A stretch of DNA of 15,659 nucleotides. It comes from SCUN01 sp046598935. Its GTDB lineage: Bacteria > Acidobacteriota > Vicinamibacteria > Vicinamibacterales > SCN-69-37. Made by a program: the position numbers and the translations under genes. The first letter of the stretch is position 1, and the number at the start of each line of letters is the position of its first letter. The stretch is taken from contig JBKJHW010000026.1 of the NCBI GenBank assembly GCA_046598935.1, positions 1 through 15,659 on the forward strand, in the 5' to 3' direction. The notes below the pieces were generated by a model, which was given only the letters and a program-made list of their open reading frames with translations, did not search any database and had not been told where the DNA came from. Of the stretch, positions 1 to 5,990 are shown one piece after another.

Positions 1-519
1 CCAGTCGGTGGATCCGGCGAGCTCGCCCGGATCCGGCGCGATCGGCTGCGCGCGCGCAAACGACGCCGCGGCCGCAGAAAAATCTCCGCGTGCGTGCTGG
101 ACGATGCCGAGGTGATACCAGATGCCGTAGATCGAGCTATCGATGGTGCTGCCGCGCGTGAGATCGGCCAAGGCCTTGTCGAATTCGCGTACGGATAAAT
201 ATCGATGCCCGCGCCACCGCAGCAGCAGCGCGTTGTTCGGCTCGATCTCGAGGCCGCGCGTAAATGTCGCAATCGCTTCACGGAACTGCCGCGCGCCGGA
301 TTGCGCCACGCCGAGGTCAACGATACGGGCTACGCTCTGCGGCTCGGCCGCGAGCGCCGCCTTCGCTTGCGTGATCGCCTCGGTATCCGGCAGCGAGCGA
401 TACTCGACACCCGCCGCCGACCGGTACTGGACTGGTTGCGCGGTGGTTTGGAATGCCGCGAGCGAGGGCCCAAACAAGATTGCCGCGCCGAGCACAAACG
501 TCAGGGAGTTTCGCGTCAT
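1..519 (-). CDS. Exported TPR protein, N-terminal part (runs off left edge)
   Basis: Reading the minus strand from the ATG at 519 gives 173 uninterrupted codons to the window edge, so the C-terminus is missing. Residues 1-22 form a signal peptide (MTRN, then a hydrophobic stretch ending SLAAFQ). About three TPR-like helical pairs follow at roughly 64-97, 98-131 and 132-163, with typical markers such as FREAIATFTRGLEIEPNNA and a GDFSAAAASFARAQPIAPD tail. TPRs are protein-protein interaction scaffolds; the partner cannot be told from sequence. The protein is probably periplasmic or lipid-free secreted. A short hydrophobic ORF ends 24 bp upstream on the same strand, and repeat R1 lies beyond it, so any promoter is close to the repeat. 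The opposite-strand ORFs here are arginine-rich shadows. The TPR call is fairly secure; the function is unknown. Confidence 0.75.
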   Translation of the reverse strand, partial: MTRNSLTFVLGAAILFGPSLAAFQTTAQPVQYRSAAGVEYRSLPDTEAITQAKAALAAEPQSVARIVDLGVAQSGARQFREAIATFTRGLEIEPNNALLLRWRGHRYLSVREFDKALADLTRGSTIDSSIYGIWYHLGIVQHARGDFSAAAASFARAQPIAPDPGELAGSTDW

Positions 520-542
520 GGTCTACACCAAAAGGAAATGTT

Positions 543-629
543 TCATCGGACCTTGAGAATACCGCGGAGTCGGATCGACAGCGTGGCGACGACCAGCGCG
601 AACGTGGCTACGGCAAACAGCCTTCGCAT
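543..629 (-). CDS. Possible small hydrophobic peptide (28 aa) upstream of the TPR gene
   Basis: ATG at 629 with an AGGA seven bases upstream opens a 28-residue frame that ends with TGA at 543-545, 23 bp before the TPR start. The product is MRRLFAVATFALVVATLSI followed by a basic tail RLRGILKVR. This is a positively charged end, a single hydrophobic segment and a basic end, as in a one-pass membrane microprotein or a leader peptide. No family is recognised. It could equally be a chance frame or the relic of a signal peptide from a gene cut by the adjacent repeat. Conservation of the frame in relatives is the deciding evidence. Confidence 0.25.
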   Translation of the reverse strand: MRRLFAVATFALVVATLSIRLRGILKVR

Positions 630-643
630 CGCTAGATCCTAAG

Positions 644-748
644 GGCTTTCACCTTGGGGGGCCATGGAGGGCCGTGGAGTTCTTCTTTTCTAAAGGGGGT
701 GAAAAATAGATTGGTCTTCCCCATGGCCCCCCATGGCTCCCCAAGGTT
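644..748 (+). repeat. Palindromic repeat R, copy 1
   Basis: The left arm at 652-679 begins CCTTGGGGGGCCATGGAG. The right arm at 719-746 ends GCTCCCCAAGG, and its reverse complement matches the left arm with few mismatches over about 28 bp. The 39-nt loop is pyrimidine-rich at first (TTCTTCTTTTCT) and then A-rich (GTGAAAAATAGATTGGTC). Each arm iterates a GGGCC(A/G)TGG unit. The right arm is followed by GGTTGGAATG, which supplies the ATG of the GxxExxY gene. It is the left flank of the first R-gene-R unit. Confidence 0.9.
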
Positions 749-751
749 GGA

Positions 752-1198
752 ATGCTTGGCGCAACGATTGCAGTTGGTCTGGGCATGACAGCTGTTCTTC
801 ATCCGGATAATGGGCCGGTCCTAAACGCGGCGGTTGAAGTTCACCGGCGTCTCGGGCCTGGACTTCTCGAGTCCAGTTACAAAGCCTGCCTGGCCTACGA
901 GCTCCAACGCAGCCGAATTCCGTTTCAGATTGAAGTTGCCGTTCCGCTGACTTACCGAGAGATCCGTCTCGATTGCGGCTACAGGCTGGATTTCCTGGTG
1001 AATGACGACCTCATCCTCGAAGTGAAAAGCGTCGCGCACATCGAACCTGTGCACGTCGCGCAGGTCATGACCTACCTTCGACTCTCTGGCGCGCGCCAGG
1101 CGTTCCTGATGAACTTCAACGCGATCTCGCTAACGGCCGGCCTCCGGAGCTTTGTGGGAAAGGGGAACGGAGTTCCCAGCGAGCAGCCTCTCGGGTAG
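752..1198 (+). CDS. GxxExxY family protein (PD-(D/E)xK nuclease fold)
   Basis: This 148-residue protein carries the family signature G37-L-L-E40-S-S-Y43 after an NAAVEVHRRLGPG helix. It is followed by the nuclease-fold core YRLDFLV (D80), then LEVKSV (E90, K92), and the HVAQVMTYLRLSG helix (Q104). The D...ExK residues are all present, so it looks catalytically intact. Length is near the family's usual 120-140 residues plus a short N-terminal extension. The first ATG (752) has AAGG five bases upstream, provided by repeat R1. An internal ATG at 785 would remove the extension and is an equally good family start. The biological role of GxxExxY proteins is not settled. Here the gene lies exactly between two copies of repeat R, with 3 bp on the left and 12 bp on the right, which suggests a link between nuclease and repeat. 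It is predicted cytoplasmic. Confidence 0.85.
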   Translation: MLGATIAVGLGMTAVLHPDNGPVLNAAVEVHRRLGPGLLESSYKACLAYELQRSRIPFQIEVAVPLTYREIRLDCGYRLDFLVNDDLILEVKSVAHIEPVHVAQVMTYLRLSGARQAFLMNFNAISLTAGLRSFVGKGNGVPSEQPLG

Positions 1199-1210
1199 CA
1201 CGGACCCAGA

Positions 1211-1315
1211 GCTTTCCACCTTGGGGGGCCATGGAGGGCCGTGGAGTTCTTCTTTTCTAAAAGCCTTTGAAAAATAGATTGGTCTTCCCCATGGCCCTCA
1301 TGGCCCTCCAAGGTT
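1211..1315 (+). repeat. Palindromic repeat R, copy 2
   Basis: This has the same arms and loop as copy 1 (left arm from CCTTGGGGGGCCATGGAG, right arm ending GGCCCTCCAAGG), with small differences in the loop (AAAGCCTTTG instead of AAAGGGGGTG). It shares longer flanks with copy 3: 1189-1210 matches 2037-2058 on the left, and TAGATGCTCTGGCG follows both on the right. It separates the intact GxxExxY gene from the wrecked second unit. Confidence 0.9.
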
Positions 1316-1714
1316 AGATGCTCTGGCGCAACGATTGCAGTTGGTCTGGCCTGCCGACCACACCTCGTTGCCGCGCGTCGGTCGGACCAACGGCTGGCGC
1401 TCGGCCACCGGCACCTTCTTCCGGCGCCGGCGTTTCACCTGCAGTTTCTCTTCCGCGTACAGGCGATCGACGCGCTTGTGATTGACGCGACGACCGGCCT
1501 GACGCAGTTTCAGATAGATCATCCCCGCGCCGTACCGTCGATGCCGATGGGCCAGCGCGACGATCTCGGTGCGGAGCTCCCCATTCCGATCAGGGCGTGG
1601 TGTGTAACGCAACGCCGACGCGCTCATGTGCACGACCGTAAGCGCCCGTCGCTCGCTCAGGCCCCCAGTCACCATTTCGCGCACCACCTCCCGACGAGCT
1701 GGTGCGGTTACCAT
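1298..1714 (-). pseudogene. IS3-family transposase OrfB, truncated before the DDE core
   Basis: The frame starts at ATG 1714, overlapping orfA, and encodes the N-terminal HTH_21 region (SERRALTVVHMSASALRY, then YGAGMIYLKLRQAGRRVNHKRVDRLY). It reaches the start of the integrase core at GNEVWSA. In intact relatives the next residue is the first catalytic Asp. Here the IS sequence ends at 1350 and the frame continues into GxxExxY- and R2-derived DNA, giving a meaningless tail (GQTNCNRCARASNLGGP) before a stop at 1298. The entire rve/DDE catalytic domain is therefore missing and the product is inactive as a transposase. Confidence 0.85.
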
Positions 1715-2036
1715 TTTTTTCGCAGCACCTCGCGGGTCACCTCGTTTTCCAGCAAGGCATCCGCGAGCAATTTCTTGAGCCGCGCATTTTCAATCTCCAG
1801 CTCTTTCAAACGCTTGGCGTCCGAAATGCTCATCCCGCCGAATTTGCTTCGCCAGAGGTAGTAGCTCGACTCCGACACGCCGTGCCGTCGGCAGAGATCC
1901 TTGACGGGCAGCCCCGCATCGACCTCGCGGAGAAATCCCACAATCTGCGCTTCCGTAAATCGCTTCTTCATCGTCCGACCCTTTTCGTTAGGCCGGACTC
2001 TAAACCTAAACGCTACTCAATTGCGGGGGGACGTCG
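1350..2036 (-). mobile_element. Truncated IS3-family insertion sequence
   Basis: The fragment carries a complete orfA and the first third of orfB on the minus strand, joined by an A7 run on the coding strand (T7 at 1714-1720), the usual position of the IS3 programmed -1 frameshift. On its left end the sequence stops inside the codon expected for the first catalytic Asp of orfB and passes directly into GxxExxY-derived sequence. On its right end about 60 bp upstream of orfA remain, including a G6 run at 2025-2030. No intact terminal inverted repeats or target duplication are visible, so it is a dead remnant. The subgroup is not determined. Confidence 0.85.
1708..1971 (-). CDS. IS3-family transposase OrfA
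   Basis: This 87-residue protein beginning MKKRFTEAQIVGFLREV has the transposase_8 helix-turn-helix (residues ~5-45, with DLCRRHGVSESSYYLWRSKFGG). A leucine-zipper-like coiled coil follows (~52-80, RLKELEIENARLKKLLAD). OrfA binds the IS ends and, in active elements, forms OrfAB with the integrase through -1 frameshifting on the A7 run just before its stop. The gene is complete, with ATG at 1971 and TAA at 1708-1710, and overlaps the orfB start by 7 bp. With orfB truncated it cannot transpose alone, but it could still bind IS ends elsewhere in the genome. Confidence 0.9.
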   Translation of the reverse strand: MKKRFTEAQIVGFLREVDAGLPVKDLCRRHGVSESSYYLWRSKFGGMSISDAKRLKELEIENARLKKLLADALLENEVTREVLRKKW

Positions 2037-2058
2037 TCTCGGGTAGCACGGACCCAGA

Positions 2059-2161
2059 GCTTTCCACCTTAGGGGCCATGGAGGGCCGTGGAGTTCTTCT
2101 TTTCTAAAGGGGTGAAAAATAGATTGGTCTTCCCCATGGCCCCCCATGGCCCTCCAAGGTT
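2059..2161 (+). repeat. Palindromic repeat R, copy 3
   Basis: This is the third same-strand copy (left arm CCTTAGGGGCCATGGAGGG, right arm ending GGCCCTCCAAGG; loop TTCTTCTTTTCTAAAGGGG and on). It is two bases shorter than copies 1 and 2 in the left arm. Its left flank (from 2037) equals that of copy 2 (from 1189), including the last codons of GxxExxY. On the right it is followed immediately by an ATG (2164) in frame with the FG-GAP gene, with AAGG just upstream. Confidence 0.9.
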
Positions 2162-2202
2162 AGATGCTCTGGCGTTGGAAGCTCTTGCACGACAATACCC
2201 TC

Positions 2203-3666
2203 ATGGTGAGAGCTGTACTTGTCCTGTCTCTTGCAGTCGCCGCACAAACAAACTCTCCACGCTTCGAGCCCGTCCAGCCGGAACTTTTCTCAACGCCCGG
2301 CGCGTTCCTCAACGCGTGGGCTGATTACGATCTCGACGGCGATCCGGATCTCTATGTGGGATTCAACGGCGCCGCGAATCGCTTGTACAGAAATGACGCC
2401 GGCACGTTCGTCGATGCCGCTGCGGACGCCGGTCTTTCGGAGGCGCGCGCAGTCCGCGCGGCGGCGTGGGGCGATTTCGATGCCGACGGTGATCCGGATC
2501 TTCTCGTCGGCTTCACACCCGGGCCCGCGTCACTGCTGAAGCTCTATCGCAACGACCGCGGCCGTTTCACGGATGTCGCCGCCGCCGCGGGTCTCGGCAT
2601 GTTGACCGGCGCGGTTCGCCAGCCCGTGTGGGTCGACTACGACTCCGATGGCGACGCCGATCTCTTCGTGGCCTTCCGTGACAAAGCGAACGCGCTCTAT
2701 CGAAACGATCGCGGCGTGTTCACCGACGTCGCGGCCTCGCTCGGCGTGGCCGATCCCCGCAAGACGGTTGGCGCCGTGTGGTTCGACGACCAGCAGGACG
2801 GCGATCTCGACCTCTACGTCGGAAACATGGACGGCGACGCGAACGGGCTCTTCCGAAACGACAAGGGCCGGTTTACCGATGTCGCCGCGCTGACGGGAGT
2901 CGAGTGGGGCGGCCGCGCTCCGCGCGAGACGACGAACGGCACGGTGCGGCCGTGTGTGGCCGACGTCAACAACGACGGCCGCTTCGATCTCGTCACGGCG
3001 AACTACGGCAAGAACGGATTGTTTCTCGCGAAGGCAGACGGCACGTTCGCGGACGCGTCGCGCGAGTGGGGCGTCGACATCGACGGCCGCTACGACGCCT
3101 GCATCGTGGGCGACATCAACAACGACGGTCGCGTCGATCTCTACGTGAACGGCACGATCACCGGCGGCGTTCAGTATCCCGACTACGTGCTGATGAACAC
3201 CGGCGCGAAGTTCGATGACGTGACGCCGGCCAACGTGCGGGCGATCAACGCAGACCACGGCGCGTCATGGGCGGACGCCAACGGCGACGGCGCGATCGAT
3301 TTGTCGCTCACGGGTTCACAGCCGAACGGAATGCATTCGCTGCTTCGCAACATGCTCACCGCTGCGTCGTCAGCGAATTTCTTGAACGTGCGGGTCGCCG
3401 CTCGCGGCCGCGTGGCCGCAGGCGCCGAAGTCCGCGCCTTCGCGCCGGGCACGCGCCGGCTGATCGCGATCAACATCGCGGACTCTGGATCCGGCTACAA
3501 CATGCAGAACGATCTGCCCGTCCACCTCGGCGTCGGCAGTCTAAACCGTGTTGATCTCGAAGTAACTTTCGTCCGTGCCGGGCGGCGGGTCGTTGAGCGG
3601 CGCCCGAACCTGAGTACCAATCAAACAGTGGTTTTCCCCAAAGGGCCGCTAGTGCCTCCAAGGTGA
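2203..3666 (+). CDS. Secreted FG-GAP/VCBS repeat protein with ASPIC/UnbV C-terminal domain
   Basis: With ATG 2203 the product is 487 residues and starts with a clean signal peptide (MVRAVLVLSLAVAAQ). Seven calcium-binding loops of the D-x-D-x-D-G type follow at about residues 41, 91, 145, 195, 254, 304 and 358 (DYDLDGDPDLYVG, DFDADGDPDLLVG, DYDSDGDADLFVA, DDQQDGDLDLYVG, DVNNDGRFDL, DINNDGRVDL, DANGDGAIDL). This is consistent with a seven-bladed beta-propeller. Residues ~393-485 fit the ASPIC/UnbV domain (NFLNVRV, GYNMQNDLPVHLGVG). Such proteins are extracellular or periplasmic and may mediate binding; a precise role is not known. An in-frame ATG at 2164, 3 bp from repeat R3, would add 13 residues and is possible because it has AAGG upstream. 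The last codons overlap the convergent glycosyltransferase gene by 46 bp within an R-like remnant. Confidence 0.85.
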   Translation: MVRAVLVLSLAVAAQTNSPRFEPVQPELFSTPGAFLNAWADYDLDGDPDLYVGFNGAANRLYRNDAGTFVDAAADAGLSEARAVRAAAWGDFDADGDPDLLVGFTPGPASLLKLYRNDRGRFTDVAAAAGLGMLTGAVRQPVWVDYDSDGDADLFVAFRDKANALYRNDRGVFTDVAASLGVADPRKTVGAVWFDDQQDGDLDLYVGNMDGDANGLFRNDKGRFTDVAALTGVEWGGRAPRETTNGTVRPCVADVNNDGRFDLVTANYGKNGLFLAKADGTFADASREWGVDIDGRYDACIVGDINNDGRVDLYVNGTITGGVQYPDYVLMNTGAKFDDVTPANVRAINADHGASWADANGDGAIDLSLTGSQPNGMHSLLRNMLTAASSANFLNVRVAARGRVAAGAEVRAFAPGTRRLIAINIADSGSGYNMQNDLPVHLGVGSLNRVDLEVTFVRAGRRVVERRPNLSTNQTVVFPKGPLVPPR

Positions 3667-4829
3667 AAAGCCCTGAGCAGGATGAACCCGAATACCGCGA
3701 AGATCGCGACCGGATCGAGATAGTACGAGCCTCTGTAAAGCCAGTAACCGTCCTCGAGGACGTCCGACCCGAACCGCAGCGCTCGCGGAATATCGAGGAC
3801 GGCAACCAGCGCGAATCCCGCGACGGCGATCAATCGGCGCGATTCGCTCCGAATCAGTCCGCTCTCGGGCCACATCAGCAGCCAGAGCGCGGGCGCGGCC
3901 ATGAGCCCGTTGTACAGCTGGCTTGGAAGAAACAGCAGCGGCCAGATCATCGCCGCCGAGATCGCCTGCGTCCGGCCGGCATCATCCTGTGCCCGTTTGG
4001 CGATCGCGCCGATCCAGGCGACCGAGGCGCACGCGATGAGGGCGTAGAGCAATTGCGCCAGTCGGTAATGTCCGACGGCATCCTGGATGATCCATCGCAC
4101 GCTGAGCAGGCCGCGGATGCCTTCAGCACCGTCGTACATCGAAAGAAGGTTCCCCGCATAAGCGATGAGGAGCGCGACCGCCGGCTGATTCATCGAGGCC
4201 GCGGCGATCAGCGACGCCAGGATCGCGATGGCCAGTGCGGCGACGACGACTTTCAAACCGTCAGCGAACAAGATGGCGAGGCCGAAGCCGATTGCCAGAT
4301 GCGGCTTGAACGAACACAACGCGAGCGCGAGCGCCGCGGCAAACGGGCGGCGTCGGCTCCATCCGAGCGCGAGCGCGCCGAAAAGTATGCTCAACGCCAC
4401 AGTCTGGCCCAGCCAGATCGCGCCGCGTACGCTGCCGCCGGCTAGTAGCAGCGCTACGAGCGCAACGCGATGCGGCGTTGGGACGGCGGCATTCAGCCGT
4501 CCGGCGATGGCGCCAACGAGGACCCAGCCGGCGAGCGCCGTCAGGAGGATGCTGGCCGGGAGAAACCACGCCGCGAGCGACTCTTCCGGGATCATTCCCA
4601 GCGGCCGCAGGAAGAGCAGCGCGATCGGCGGATAGTCGAGCTGGCTGTCGAAGTGCGAGTAAGGGTTACCGGAATTCTGCTCAACGAACGAGAGCCACTG
4701 TCGAACCTGGTGGAGGTCATGCAACCGGCCCGGCTGGACGGCTACCCACACCGCGGCCGCAAGGCTCGCCGCGGCCACCGCTCCCCAGACTGCCGCGGGT
4801 GTCCATGACCGGCGGTCCTGTCTGACCAT
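3621..4829 (-). CDS. GT87 (DUF2029)-type integral membrane glycosyltransferase
   Basis: From ATG 4829 the protein has 402 residues. A GTG at 4856 would add 9, and neither start has a strong ribosome site. It is very hydrophobic, with about ten predicted membrane segments. The N-terminal periplasmic loop carries an Asp (LHDLHQV, D38) and ends in LDYPPIALLFLRPLGMIP (residues 64-81), the YPP motif typical of GT87 polyprenyl-phosphate-mannose-dependent mannosyltransferases. By family analogy it would transfer a sugar from a lipid-phosphate donor to a glycan or lipid on the outer face of the cytoplasmic membrane; the acceptor is unknown. It is divergent from the dienelactone hydrolase gene with a gap of about 70 bp. 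It overlaps the convergent FG-GAP gene by 46 bp at its 3' end. Confidence 0.75.
   Translation of the reverse strand: MVRQDRRSWTPAAVWGAVAAASLAAAVWVAVQPGRLHDLHQVRQWLSFVEQNSGNPYSHFDSQLDYPPIALLFLRPLGMIPEESLAAWFLPASILLTALAGWVLVGAIAGRLNAAVPTPHRVALVALLLAGGSVRGAIWLGQTVALSILFGALALGWSRRRPFAAALALALCSFKPHLAIGFGLAILFADGLKVVVAALAIAILASLIAAASMNQPAVALLIAYAGNLLSMYDGAEGIRGLLSVRWIIQDAVGHYRLAQLLYALIACASVAWIGAIAKRAQDDAGRTQAISAAMIWPLLFLPSQLYNGLMAAPALWLLMWPESGLIRSESRRLIAVAGFALVAVLDIPRALRFGSDVLEDGYWLYRGSYYLDPVAIFAVFGFILLRAFHLGGTSGPLGKTTV
3632..3673 (+). repeat. Probable decayed copy of repeat R at overlapping gene ends
   Basis: The stretch TTTTCCCCA ... GCCTCCAAGGT matches the right arm of R (TTCCCCATGG ... CCCTCCAAGGT), with about 22 of 31 positions counted by eye. 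GGTTTTCCCC also parallels GGTCTTCCCC just before the arm in R. The match is strongest at the two arm ends. It covers the stop codons of the FG-GAP gene (+) and of the GT87 gene (-), so both proteins take their last residues from it (VVFPKGPLVPPR and GPLGKTTV). Chance similarity in GC-rich sequence cannot be excluded. Confidence 0.4.
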
Positions 4830-4884
4830 GAAGACCAGCGCCAGCGTCTCGCGCACCGGGGAGATTGTACGGCGGTTCTGGCGG

Positions 4885-4890
4885 TAGAAT
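4885..4890 (+). promoter_or_regulatory. Candidate -10 element (TAGAAT) close to the hydrolase start
   Basis: TAGAAT lies 7 bases before the ATG at 4898 and no Shine-Dalgarno sequence is present in between. If used, transcription would begin at or next to the ATG and give a leaderless mRNA. A TTGTAC at 4865 is only 14 bp upstream, too close for a standard -35. This is a weak prediction based on motif and spacing alone. Confidence 0.3.
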
Positions 4891-4897
4891 CCCCGGC

Positions 4898-5782
4898 ATG
4901 GAACGCAAACAGGCCTCCGACTATCCGCAGGAACTCCTCGACCTCTTCCACGAGTATCAGCACGGTGAAATCGACCGCCGCGCGTTTTTCTCGCGCGCGC
5001 AGAAGTTCGCGGTCGGCGGCCTGACCGTCGCCGCGATTTTCGAAACGATGCGGCCCAACTACGCGTGGGCGCAGCAGATTCCCAAGGATGACGCGCGGAT
5101 CGTGACCAGCTATGAGACCGTCGAATCGCCCGCAGGCAACGGCTCGATCAAAGGCTACTTCGCGAAACCGAAGAACGCGGCGGGCACGCTGCCGACGGTG
5201 CTCGTTATTCACGAGAACCGCGGCTTGAACCCCTACATCGAAGACGTCGCGCGCCGGCTCGCCACGGCGAATTTCATTGCGTTCGCGCCGGACGGCAACA
5301 CGTCCGTCGGTCCCTATACGAACGACGAAGAAGGCGCCGTGAAGTTCCGGCAGGTCAACGGGCCGAAGATGTTCGAAGATTTCGTGGCGTCGTTCGATTG
5401 GCTTCAGAAGCGTTCGGATGCCTCCGGCAAGGTCGGCGCCGTCGGCTTCTGCTTCGGCGGCGGCATCGTCGGTCAAATGGCGGTTCGCAAAGGCGCGGAG
5501 ATGGCCGCCGGCGCGCCGTTCTACGGCCGCCAGCCCAACGCGGAAGACACCAGGAAGATCAAGGCGGCGCTGTCGATTCACTACGCGGGCACGGACGGTG
5601 TCACGAACACGTGGCCGACGTGGGAAGCGGCGCTCAAGGCCGCCGGCGTGAAGTACGAGGGCTTCGTGTACGAAGGCACCGTGCACGGCTTTCACAACGA
5701 CACGACGCCGCGCTACAACGAGGCCGCGGCCAAACTCGCGTGGTCGAGGACGATCGCGTGCTTTAACCAGTACTTGCGATGA
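4898..5782 (+). CDS. Dienelactone hydrolase family protein with Tat-like signal
   Basis: ATG 4898 gives 294 residues. The N-terminus (MERKQASDYPQELLDLFHEY, then DRRAFFSRAQKF with R27-R28 and a hydrophobic stretch to AWAQQ) resembles a twin-arginine signal, so export as a folded enzyme is likely. The alpha/beta-hydrolase core follows: VLVIHENRGLNPYIEDVARRL (101-121), nucleophile elbow GFCFGGG with C185, Asp in YAGTDG (D233) and His in TVHGFHND (H263). This is the Cys-Asp-His triad of dienelactone hydrolases rather than Ser-Asp-His. Such enzymes cleave enol-lactones or other small esters; the substrate here is unknown and the gene is not beside an aromatic-degradation cluster. It diverges from the GT87 gene and converges on sulfatase A, with palindromic repeat P filling the gap. 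An upstream TTG at 4865 is less likely because it would precede the family's normal start. Confidence 0.9.
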   Translation: MERKQASDYPQELLDLFHEYQHGEIDRRAFFSRAQKFAVGGLTVAAIFETMRPNYAWAQQIPKDDARIVTSYETVESPAGNGSIKGYFAKPKNAAGTLPTVLVIHENRGLNPYIEDVARRLATANFIAFAPDGNTSVGPYTNDEEGAVKFRQVNGPKMFEDFVASFDWLQKRSDASGKVGAVGFCFGGGIVGQMAVRKGAEMAAGAPFYGRQPNAEDTRKIKAALSIHYAGTDGVTNTWPTWEAALKAAGVKYEGFVYEGTVHGFHNDTTPRYNEAAAKLAWSRTIACFNQYLR

Positions 5783-5823
5783 GAGGTTCCAGGGGTTCCA
5801 CGTTTCATGGAAAAAGGCGACAC

Positions 5824-5982
5824 GAAGATCGCAATGTGGGAATCTGGCAATCTCGCCATGTTCGGTCGGGCAATCGGCGACCTCGAATTGCCCATGAGCA
5901 ATTGCACTTCGCCGATCCATTGGCGATGGCAACATTGCCCGATCGTATATGGCGAGATTGCCCGTTTGCCAGATTGCCGATG
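5824..5982. repeat. Palindromic element P (iterated GGCAATC units) between convergent genes
   Basis: The left half (AATCTGGCAATCTCGCCAT at 5831-5849, then TCGGGCAATCGG) pairs with the right half (ATGGCGAGATTGCCCG, then TTTGCCAGATTGCC, ending near 5978). The right copy has an 8-base insertion of one more GGCAA unit. A second inner pair is TCGGGCAAT (5866-5874) with ATTGCCCGA. Arms are about 40 bp around a central stretch with its own GCAATTG/CCATTGGCGATGG units. It lies between the stops of the hydrolase (+) and sulfatase A (-), so it can act as a bidirectional terminator-like hairpin. A small palindrome TTCCA-N7-TGGAA (5796-5812) precedes it. Confidence 0.75.
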
Positions 5983-5990
5983 AACCGCGC

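Larger units (their letters stand above)
1318..2046 (+). pseudogene. Wrecked second copy of GxxExxY (ends only, core replaced by IS3 fragment)
   Basis: 1325-1349 is identical to 758-782, the first codons of the intact GxxExxY gene. 2037-2046 is identical to 1189-1198, its last codons and TAG stop. Both pieces sit at the correct distance from an R copy (R2 left, R3 right). Everything corresponding to 783-1188 is absent and 687 bp of IS3-family sequence lies in its place. One extra base after the ATG at 1318 also shifts the frame. The simplest reading is a tandem duplicate of the R-gene unit, hit by an IS near the gene's 3' end, followed by one deletion through the IS and most of the gene. That history is inferred; the two matching end pieces are seen directly. 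Confidence 0.65.

Noticed and set aside
644..2161. R copies as integron attC sites with gene cassettes
   Set aside because: Palindromes between genes look similar at first, but no integrase gene and no RYYYAAC core sites were seen, and the arms are iterated GGGCCATGG units unlike attC.
644..2161. CRISPR array
   Set aside because: Only three spaced copies, each ~104 bp, separated by 463 and 744 bp of genes; no regular short spacers and no cas genes.
2530..3258. 242-residue minus-strand frame opposite the FG-GAP gene
   Set aside because: Its periodic Val/Asp/His pattern is the antisense image of the repeated DxDxDG loops; it is not a gene.
4742..5935. 397-residue open frame on the minus strand opposite the dienelactone hydrolase
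   Set aside because: Low-complexity Arg/Val-rich translation, overlapping a gene with a full Cys-Asp-His triad and also the GT87 start. It is a shadow frame.
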